NCBI GenBank assembly: GCA_001510455.1
Contig: LFFH01000044.1
Coordinates: forward strand, 1-11,597
DNA length: 11,597 nt
DNA from: Actinobacteria bacterium casp-actino8
GTDB lineage: Bacteria; Actinomycetota; Acidimicrobiia; Acidimicrobiales; Ilumatobacteraceae
Direction of reading: 5' to 3'
Shown here: in pieces, positions 6,247-11,597 of the stretch
Numbering within the stretch: the first letter of the stretch is position 1
How the letters are laid out: every line of letters starts with the position of its first letter
Notes under the pieces: model-generated
What the model was told of the DNA's origin: nothing
The model's input: the letters and a program-made list of their open reading frames with translations, nothing else
Database searches by the model: none
Program-made: the position numbers and the translations under genes

Positions 6247-6398
6247 CACAGGGGTGGTTGCCGAACCGTGGCGAGGAGACTTGCGAGGCGCTGTCTGGGG
6301 GGTCGTCGGGTCGTTCCGTCGACCACTTGAAGCGTCGAATGGGCAGCTGGATCGGGCGGACGTCCGGTCTGAACCTACGGGACGGAGCCACCCCTGTG
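6247..6398 (+). other. Candidate structured RNA closed by an 11-bp inverted repeat
   Basis: CACAGGGGTGG (6247-6257) is perfectly complementary to CCACCCCTGTG (6388-6398), and T6258-G6387 and T6259-A6386 can extend the stem. Inside, three local hairpins can form. One is 6277-6296 (AGAC/GTCT with inner GCG/CGC). One is 6301-6324 (GGTCG/CGACC plus CGG/CCG around a 6-nt loop). One is 6361-6384 (CGTCC/GGACG with inner GGT/ACC). The result is a multi-branched fold ending 75 bases before the nrdJ -35. It matches no RNA family I can recall. The strand is assumed; a TACGGT at 6231-6236 could be a + strand -10. Confidence 0.3.
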
Positions 6399-6472
6399 GA
6401 ACGAGGTCTCGACGATTCGTACGACGGTGCCCCCGGGAGAAGGCATGTATGCAGGGACTTCGCGGACAATCG

Positions 6473-6502
6473 TTGACATGGTTGTAGTTACACTGCTGTA
6501 AT
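6473..6502 (+). promoter_or_regulatory. nrdJ promoter
   Basis: A perfect TTGACA (6473-6478) is followed after 18 bases by TGTAAT (6497-6502), with transcript start predicted near 6509. The spacer and -10 carry the palindrome TTACA-CTGC-TGTAA (6488-6501), which overlaps TGTAGTTACA (6483-6492). The element is flanked by a 7-bp inverted repeat, TGGTTGT (6479-6485) and ACAACCA (6506-6512). These look like binding sites for an unidentified regulator. Confidence 0.65.
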
Positions 6503-6544
6503 CTCACAACCACTTGTGGTGGGACGCGCGCCGGGGGTCCGCAA

Positions 6545-6560
6545 ACACCACATCTTGTGC
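6545..6560. promoter_or_regulatory. NrdR-box-like site in the nrdJ leader
   Basis: ACACCACATCTTGTGC matches 12 of 16 positions of the NrdR-box consensus ACACWATATATWGTGT, with all outer ACAC and TTGTG bases except the last. It lies about 40 bases downstream of the predicted transcript start. NrdR boxes usually come in pairs about 31-32 bp apart and I see no good partner at that distance. Confidence 0.45.
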
Positions 6561-6632
6561 TCTCCAGAAACCACCTTCAACCGACCGACCCCACGTCTCA
6601 CCGCTCATCTCCGCACCAGAAAAGGACCTGAC

Positions 6633-9476
6633 ATGTCTCTCGCACCCGACCGCCTCGCCATCGGTATCAACCGCCACTTCACGACGGCTGGGGTGCATCC
6701 CTACGACCAGGTCCAGTGGGAGAAGCGAGACGCTCGTATCTCCAACTGGAAGGACGGCTCGGTCGCTTTCGAACAGCTCGGGGTCGAATTCCCGACCTTC
6801 TGGTCGCTGAACGCCACCAACATCGTGGCCCAGAAGTACTTCCGTGGCACCCCGGGGACTCCCGAGCGCGAGTCGTCGTTGCGCCAGGTGATCGACCGGG
6901 TCGTCGACACCATCACTCAGTGGGGACGAGAAGGTGGCTACTTCGTCGACGAGTCCGAGGCGGCAGCATTCAGCGACGAATTGAAGTTCATTCTCGTGAC
7001 CCAGCGAGCGGCCTTCAACAGCCCGGTCTGGTTCAACATCGGCGTGAAGGGTGTGCCCCAGCAGGCGAGTGCCTGTTTCATCCTCGCCGTCGACGACACC
7101 ATGGACGGCATCCTCAACTGGTACCGCGAAGAAGGTGTGATCTTCAAGGGCGGTTCGGGTTCGGGTATCAACCTGTCGAAGATCCGTTCCAGTGTCGAAT
7201 TGTTGAACGGAGGCGGCACGGCCTCGGGCCCGGTGTCGTTCATGCGAGGGGCCGATGCGTCGGCCGGCACGATCAAGTCGGGGGGCAAGACCCGCCGCGC
7301 CGCCAAGATGGTCATCTTGAACGTCGATCACCCCGACGTCGAAGAGTTCATCTGGTGCAAGTCGAAGGAAGAGAAGAAGGCACGTGTGTTGCGCGACGCC
7401 GGCTTCGACATGGACCTCGACGGATCCGACTCGTTCAGCATTCAGTATCAGAACGCCAACAACTCGGTGCGCGTCACCGATGAGTTCATGCAGGCGGTCG
7501 TCGACGACGCCGACTGGGCATACCGCGCCGTCACCGATGGTTCGCCCGTGCGCACCGTTCGCGCCCGCGACGTGTGGCGTCAGATCGCCCAGGCGTCCTG
7601 GGAGTGCGCCGATCCCGGTCTGCAGTTCGACACGACGATCAACAAGTGGCACACCGCGCATGCCGAGGGCCGCATCAACGGATCCAACCCGTGCAGTGAG
7701 TACATGCACATCGACAATTCGGCGTGCAACCTTGCGTCGATCAACTTGCTGAAGTACCTCGACGAGTCGGGCAACTTCGACGTCGAGGCCTACCGACACA
7801 CGGTCGAAACGGTCTTCACGGCCCAGGAGATCCTGGTCGGTCGGGCCGACTACCCGACCGAGAAGATCGGTGACAACAGCCGCAAGTTCCGCCAGTTGGG
7901 TCTGGGTTACGCCAACCTCGGAGCGTTGCTGATGGCCCTCGGATTCCCGTACGACTCGCCGGCTGGCCGAGCCTGGGCGGCCGCTCTCACGAGTCTCATG
8001 ACCGGCCACGCCTACGCCACCAGTGCTCGCACGGCCAGCCGGATGGGACCCTTCGCCGGTTTCGCCGAGAACGAGCGCTACATGCTCAACGTGCTCCGCA
8101 TGCACCGCGACGCCAGCTATCAGATCGAGCACTCCGATGTGGTGCCGGCCGATCTCTTGCGCGCCGGTCAGGAGTCCTGGGAGTCGGCCGTCCGTGATGG
8201 TGAGGAATACGGCGTGCGCAACAGCCAGGCCACGGTGCTCGCTCCCACCGGCACCATCGGACTCATGATGGACTGCGACACCACCGGTATCGAGCCCGAC
8301 CTCGGTCTCGTGAAGATGAAGAAGTTGGTCGGTGGTGGCACGATGGTCATCGTCAATCAGACCATCCCGTGGGCCTTGCGAAAACTCGGTTACACGTCCA
8401 CTCAGATCGACGAGATCATCGCGTACATCGATTCCGAGAAGTCGATCCTCGGCGCCCCGCATCTCGCCGCCGAGCACGTCGCCGTGTTCGCCTGCTCGAT
8501 GGGTGACAACACGATCCACTACGAGGGTCATGTCCGCATGATGGGTGCCGTGCAGCCGTTCCTGTCGGGTGCGATCTCCAAGACCGTCAACATGCCCGAA
8601 GAGGCATCGGTCGAAGACGTGGAAGCCTTGCATCTCTTGTCATGGGAACTCGGCCTGAAGGCCGTGGCGATCTACCGCGACAACTGCAAGGTCGCCCAGC
8701 CTCTCTCGACCGCCAAGAAGGACGGTGCATCGTCCGACTCCACTCCGGCTGCCGACTCGGCCACTCAGGTGATCGAAAAGATCGTCGAGAAGGTCGTGCA
8801 GAAGCCGGTCCGCCAGAAGTTGCCCCGCAGCCGCAAGGGCCGCACCTTCGAGTTCCGGGTGGCCGACTGCAAGGGATTCGCCACGATCGGCGAGTACGAA
8901 GACGGTCGTCCCGGCGAAGTGTTCCTCACCGTCTCGAAGCAGGGCTCGACCCTGTCGGGCATCATGGATGCCTTCGCCAAGAGCATCAGCTACGGCCTCC
9001 AGTACGGCGTGCCGTTGCGAGCCTTCGTCGAGGCCTTCGTCAACATGCGCTTCGAGCCGGCCGGAATGACCGATGACCCCGACATCCGTTTTGCGTCGTC
9101 GATCATGGACTACTTGTTCCGTCGTCTCGCTCTCGAGTACATGAGCTACGACGAGCGTCAGGAGCTCGGCATCTTCTCGGTCGACGAGCGTCTGCAGCCC
9201 ACTCTTCCCGGAGTCGAGGAATCGGCCGTCGAGTCGTTCACCGGTAGCGAAGTCGTCGCCGATCCGAAGAGCATTCCGTCGGTCGACGAACTCGTCACCC
9301 AGATGGAGATGGGGATCGCCCCACCGGCTCCCGTCAGTGACATCTCGGCTGAGCTCAGCCGACCCGGAAGCAAGCACTCCGATTCACCGATGTGTATGCA
9401 GTGCGGTGTGAGCATGGTTCGCGCTGGTTCGTGCCATGCGTGCCCGTCGTGCGGGACCACGAGCGGCTGCAGCTGA
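6633..9476 (+). CDS. nrdJ: Adenosylcobalamin-dependent (class II) ribonucleoside-diphosphate reductase
   Basis: A class II ribonucleotide reductase of 947 residues that makes deoxyribonucleotides with a radical generated from adenosylcobalamin, without oxygen. Visible features are Cys148 in QASACFILAVDD and Cys365 in SACNLASINL (the redox pair), and the radical-site motif NPCSE (352-356) with Cys354 and Glu356. Others are GSGSGINLSKIRS (174-186) and APTGTIGLMMDCDTTGIEPD. A Lys/Val-rich linker (about 690-735) leads to a TSCPD domain (about 737-838) and a Cys-rich tail (CMQC ... CHACPSC, about 920-947) that would re-reduce the active site. No intein is present. ATG 6633 is chosen because AGAAAAGGA (6619-6627 region) precedes it by about 7 nt; a longer frame from TTG 6516 adds 39 unlike residues. 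A strong promoter and a NrdR-box-like site precede it. Confidence 0.95.
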   Translation: MSLAPDRLAIGINRHFTTAGVHPYDQVQWEKRDARISNWKDGSVAFEQLGVEFPTFWSLNATNIVAQKYFRGTPGTPERESSLRQVIDRVVDTITQWGREGGYFVDESEAAAFSDELKFILVTQRAAFNSPVWFNIGVKGVPQQASACFILAVDDTMDGILNWYREEGVIFKGGSGSGINLSKIRSSVELLNGGGTASGPVSFMRGADASAGTIKSGGKTRRAAKMVILNVDHPDVEEFIWCKSKEEKKARVLRDAGFDMDLDGSDSFSIQYQNANNSVRVTDEFMQAVVDDADWAYRAVTDGSPVRTVRARDVWRQIAQASWECADPGLQFDTTINKWHTAHAEGRINGSNPCSEYMHIDNSACNLASINLLKYLDESGNFDVEAYRHTVETVFTAQEILVGRADYPTEKIGDNSRKFRQLGLGYANLGALLMALGFPYDSPAGRAWAAALTSLMTGHAYATSARTASRMGPFAGFAENERYMLNVLRMHRDASYQIEHSDVVPADLLRAGQESWESAVRDGEEYGVRNSQATVLAPTGTIGLMMDCDTTGIEPDLGLVKMKKLVGGGTMVIVNQTIPWALRKLGYTSTQIDEIIAYIDSEKSILGAPHLAAEHVAVFACSMGDNTIHYEGHVRMMGAVQPFLSGAISKTVNMPEEASVEDVEALHLLSWELGLKAVAIYRDNCKVAQPLSTAKKDGASSDSTPAADSATQVIEKIVEKVVQKPVRQKLPRSRKGRTFEFRVADCKGFATIGEYEDGRPGEVFLTVSKQGSTLSGIMDAFAKSISYGLQYGVPLRAFVEAFVNMRFEPAGMTDDPDIRFASSIMDYLFRRLALEYMSYDERQELGIFSVDERLQPTLPGVEESAVESFTGSEVVADPKSIPSVDELVTQMEMGIAPPAPVSDISAELSRPGSKHSDSPMCMQCGVSMVRAGSCHACPSCGTTSGCS

Positions 9477-9531
9477 TCGTCTCGTCGAGCGGCGTGGATC
9501 AGATCCCGATGATCGTGACGGATGGTGGCGT

Positions 9532-9891
9532 GTGAGCGTCACCATCTATCACAATCCGCATTGAAACAGCAGTAGCAATGCCGTGAGCATTGCCGAGGAG
9601 CTCGGAGTCGACGCCGAGATCGTGTTGTACATCAAGACCCCGCCCGATGAAGCCACGTTGCGAGGCATCATCGCCAAGCTCGAGGACCCGGTCACCGATC
9701 TGGTTCGTCGCGACAGTCTCTGGAAGAAGCTGGGTCTCACCGACGACGACGTTCGTACGGCCGATCAAGTGGTTGCGGTACTCGTCAAACACAAGCAACT
9801 TCTCCAACGCCCGGTCGTCGTGACCGACGAACGGGCGATCATCGGTCGCCCCAAGGACAGAGTGAAAGAACTTCTCTCCGGCGGTACGTGA
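9532..9891 (+). CDS. ArsC-family reductase, predicted selenoprotein (Sec11 at TGA 9562-9564)
   Basis: A glutaredoxin-dependent arsenate-reductase-like protein (ArsC/thioredoxin fold) of 119 residues if TGA 9562-9564 is read as selenocysteine. GTG 9532 is preceded by GGATGG (9520-9525) at 6 nt and gives MSVTIYHNPHU, which aligns with the family's TIYHNPRCSKS, so the TGA replaces the catalytic Cys codon. Downstream the frame is intact, with YIKTPP, Arg59, Arg93 in QRPVVV and Arg106 in IIGRPKDRV. These match E. coli ArsC Cys12, Arg60, Arg94 and Arg107 with a constant offset of one. There is no other Cys. A SECIS-like hairpin follows the TGA by 10 nt. Standard gene calling would begin at GTG 9583 and lose the active site. 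The gene is 55 bases after nrdJ and overlaps arfB by 4 bases. Alternatives are a nonsense-mutated pseudogene or a sequencing error. The substrate (arsenate or other) is unproven. Confidence 0.82.
9575..9593 (+). promoter_or_regulatory. Bacterial SECIS-like hairpin
   Basis: GCAATGC (9575-9581) and GCATTGC (9587-9593) form a perfect 7-bp stem around the loop CGTGA. The stem begins 10 nt after the TGA and the loop 17 nt after it. The second loop base is G. This meets the known bacterial SECIS pattern (stem just after the UGA, loop about 16-37 nt away, small loop, G in the first two loop positions). The stem uses AAT and ATT codons in DNA that otherwise prefers C- or G-ending codons. Confidence 0.78.
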
Positions 9892-10334
9892 GGCCGACCG
9901 CGTGTGATGATGTCGTCGTGACTCCCGAGGTCGATCTCGTCACGGCACGTGGTCTCGTGGTTCCCGCTGCCGCACTGCACTGGTCCTTCACCCGATCCGG
10001 GGGAGCGGGTGGTCAGAATGTCAACAAAGTCGCCACCCGAGCCACGTTGCGCGTTCGCCTCGATGCGATCACTGGGCGACCGGTCTTGCTCGAGCGCTTG
10101 GCCGCATCGTTACCCGACACCATCACCGTGTCGAGTCAGGTGGCCCGCAGCCAGTGGCGCAATCGCCAACTGTGTCAGGAACGGCTGATCGAGATCCTCG
10201 ACCGGGCCGCCGCGCCACCGCCGCGGGAGCGACGGGCCACCAAGCCGTCGAAGGGTGCGGTCGAACGACGCCTCACGTCGAAGAAGAAAGCATCGCAGCG
10301 CAAGTCGGAACGGCGGCGCGTCACCGACGACTAG
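9888..10334 (+). CDS. arfB: ArfB/YaeJ-type peptidyl-tRNA hydrolase, ribosome rescue
   Basis: A small release-factor-like protein of up to 148 residues. It carries the catalytic GGQ motif (residues 41-43, SGGAGGQNVNKVATRATLRV region) and a Lys/Arg-rich C-terminal tail (about 110-148). Such tails enter the empty mRNA channel of stalled ribosomes. ArfB releases peptides from non-stop complexes in other bacteria. It lacks the codon-recognition domain of RF1 and RF2, which fits ArfB rather than a truncated release factor. GTG 9888 overlaps the selenoprotein stop as GTGA, suggesting coupling. GTG 9918 would give a start (MTPEVDLVTARGL) closer to known ArfB lengths and is a real alternative. The end lies 18 bases from the end of the convergent acyl-CoA dehydrogenase gene, with no visible terminator between. 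Confidence 0.9.
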   Translation: MRPTACDDVVVTPEVDLVTARGLVVPAAALHWSFTRSGGAGGQNVNKVATRATLRVRLDAITGRPVLLERLAASLPDTITVSSQVARSQWRNRQLCQERLIEILDRAAAPPPRERRATKPSKGAVERRLTSKKKASQRKSERRRVTDD

Positions 10335-10352
10335 CGCGAAGGTCCGAGTCGA

Positions 10353-11546
10353 TCAGTTGCGCGGCACCTTGGTCCAGGGAAGGTCTTTGTCGACGCGCGG
10401 TTCACCCGGCAGGCCGAGGACCTGTTCGCCCAGGATGTTCCGCATGATTTCGCTGGTGCCACCTTCGATCGAGTTGGCGCGAGCACGCAGGAACGAGTGC
10501 CGCACCCCGCCCTCGGAACCGTCGACCGAGAGATCTTCCGGGCGCCGGAAGGTGAAATCGAAATCGACCATTCCCTCGGCACCGAGGAGTTCGACCGAGA
10601 ACTCGGTGACCGACTTGTTGAACTCGGCCATCATCAACTTGGCGATCGAGCCTTCTGGCCCGGGGTTGCCGGCCTTGGCGGCCTGTGACGCCCGCATGTT
10701 GGTGAGGCGCAGTGCTTCACTCTTGCACCAGAGCGACATGAGCCGGTCGCGCTGTGCCGCACCGTGACCCTTCTCGCGGAAGATTCGGACCGCCTCGTCG
10801 ATCGGGCCGCGACGGCGGGCGTGTCCGCCACCGCCACCACCGATCGCCGTGCGCTCGTTCATGAGCGTGGTGAGAGCGACGCGCCAACCTTCGCCGACCT
10901 CTCCGATCCGCATCGCATCAGGGACGCGTGCGTCGGTCATGTAGACCTCGTTGAACTCGGCCTCGCCCGTGATCTGACGAAGCGGCCGCACTTCGACTCC
11001 TGGAGCGCGCATGTCGAGTGCGAAGTAGGTCATGCCTTTGTGCTTGGGCTGATCCGGATCGGTGCGGGCGACGAGCATGCCCCAGTCACCGAGGTGGGCG
11101 AGAGTGTTCCAGACCTTCTGACCGTTCACCACCCATTCGTCACCGTCGCGAACGGCGCGGGTTCCGAGTCCTGCGAAGTCGGAGCCGGCTCCGGGTTCGC
11201 TGAAGAGCTGGCACCAACGTTCCTCGCCGGTGAACATCGGACGAAGGAAGCGCTTCTTCACATCGTCGGAGCCGTGGGTCACGATGGTGGGTCCGGCCAG
11301 AGCGATGAAGAAGGTGGACGGATCCTGTGGTTTGGCCCCTGCCTTGCGGAGTCTTTCCTCCACGATCTTGTTCAGTTCTGGGCGGAGGCCGAGTCCACCG
11401 TGGCCTTCGGGGAAGTGCACCCATGCCAAGCCGGCATCGAAGCGATGGCCGCGGAACGTCACGTTGTCCATCGATGTGGGGTCGTGGGATGCGAGAAGGT
11501 CGTCGAGGGCGGCCTCGACTTTGTTGCGGGCGGTGTCGGTGCTCAT
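10353..11546 (-). CDS. Acyl-CoA dehydrogenase (FadE family)
   Basis: A flavin-dependent acyl-CoA dehydrogenase of 397 residues that oxidises an acyl-CoA or related thioester to the 2-enoyl form, passing electrons to ETF. The N-terminal helical part covers about 1-108. The FAD/substrate motif CQLFSEPGAGSD is at 112-123 and NGQKVW at 141-146. A beta domain runs to about 235, followed by a C-terminal helical domain with IEGGTSEIMRN (360-370), where Glu361 is at the usual catalytic-base position of the family. An odd run of six glycines (TAIGGGGGGHARRRG) sits at the start of the C-terminal domain. The Shine-Dalgarno GGGAGA (11555-11560, minus strand) is 8 nt before the ATG. Expected length and motifs are complete. 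The substrate (fatty acid, branched acid or steroid side chain) cannot be told. It is monocistronic within the window; whatever precedes it lies beyond the right edge. Confidence 0.92.
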   Translation of the reverse strand: MSTDTARNKVEAALDDLLASHDPTSMDNVTFRGHRFDAGLAWVHFPEGHGGLGLRPELNKIVEERLRKAGAKPQDPSTFFIALAGPTIVTHGSDDVKKRFLRPMFTGEERWCQLFSEPGAGSDFAGLGTRAVRDGDEWVVNGQKVWNTLAHLGDWGMLVARTDPDQPKHKGMTYFALDMRAPGVEVRPLRQITGEAEFNEVYMTDARVPDAMRIGEVGEGWRVALTTLMNERTAIGGGGGGHARRRGPIDEAVRIFREKGHGAAQRDRLMSLWCKSEALRLTNMRASQAAKAGNPGPEGSIAKLMMAEFNKSVTEFSVELLGAEGMVDFDFTFRRPEDLSVDGSEGGVRHSFLRARANSIEGGTSEIMRNILGEQVLGLPGEPRVDKDLPWTKVPRN

Positions 11547-11597
11547 GGAAGAAGTCTCCCATGCGACGACTTCGCGATCGAAAGTGGACGGCTCAGC

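Larger units (their letters stand above)
6136..6632. other. Long intergenic region upstream of nrdJ
   Basis: This is 497 bases between the molybdopterin gene and nrdJ. From left to right it holds the DnaA-box-like cluster, a stretch closed by an 11-bp inverted repeat with internal hairpins (6247-6398), the nrdJ promoter with nested palindromes (6473-6520), and a 124-base leader with a NrdR-box-like site and a good ribosome binding site. I see no cobalamin riboswitch motif, tRNA or clear intrinsic terminator. An unassigned 77-codon frame (GTG 6243 to TGA 6476) also runs through it and cannot be confirmed or excluded. Confidence 0.7.

Noticed and set aside
6516..6632. TTG 6516 as the nrdJ start
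   Set aside because: This region is the mRNA leader with a NrdR-box-like site. A strong Shine-Dalgarno precedes ATG 6633.
6136..6632. Cobalamin riboswitch before the B12-dependent reductase
   Set aside because: No B12-box-like sequence is visible. Class II enzymes use B12, so B12 repression is not expected.
6504..8633. 709-codon open frame on the minus strand opposite nrdJ
   Set aside because: It is fully antisense to a well-recognised enzyme, shows no domain, and is typical of long shadow frames in GC-rich DNA.
9583..9891. Short ArsC-like protein starting at GTG 9583
   Set aside because: It lacks the first strand and the active site of the fold, has no Shine-Dalgarno, and the GTG lies in the SECIS loop. 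Family similarity continues upstream through the TGA to 9532.
10335..10352. Bidirectional terminator between arfB and the acyl-CoA dehydrogenase gene
   Set aside because: Only 18 bases, with no inverted repeat visible.

Overview
The window is high-GC DNA with short intergenic gaps, GTG/ATG starts and several promoters whose -10 hexamer lies about 7 nt before the start codon (leaderless style). It carries the gene trio lexA / LysM protein / nrdR and LexA sites of the TCGAAC-N4-GTTCGA type. Together these point to an actinobacterium. The class Acidimicrobiia is a guess I cannot prove from this sequence alone.

Layout. The left edge holds the 3' end of hflX, then a succinyldiaminopimelate aminotransferase (dapC) and an unknown two-helix membrane protein, all on the + strand and overlapping end to start. 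The membrane protein converges on and overlaps lexA (minus strand). lexA is divergent from a short LysM membrane protein. Between them lies a compact SOS control region with four good LexA boxes: two over the lexA promoter and two over the LysM promoter. nrdR follows the LysM gene, and a cytoplasmic molybdopterin oxidoreductase follows nrdR.

A 497-base gap (6136-6632) precedes the adenosylcobalamin-dependent ribonucleotide reductase nrdJ. It holds a same-strand cluster of DnaA-box-like motifs, a 152-base stretch closed by an 11-bp inverted repeat (candidate structured RNA), the nrdJ promoter with nested palindromes, and a NrdR-box-like site in the leader. Downstream of nrdJ come an ArsC-family thiol reductase and arfB (ribosome rescue), probably in one operon. 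A minus-strand acyl-CoA dehydrogenase closes the window.

Most notable point: the ArsC-family gene at 9532-9891 has an in-frame TGA exactly where the catalytic cysteine codon belongs (NPxC becomes NP-H-TGA). Ten bases later there is a perfect 7-bp hairpin with a 5-nt loop whose second base is G, which fits the bacterial SECIS pattern. The reading frame and the three catalytic arginines are intact on both sides. I read it as a selenocysteine-containing ArsC-like selenoprotein that ordinary gene calling would start too late, at GTG 9583 inside the SECIS loop.

Functional themes are the DNA-damage response (LexA plus a probable SOS division inhibitor), dNTP supply (NrdR as regulator, NrdJ as enzyme) and redox or molybdenum/selenium chemistry.
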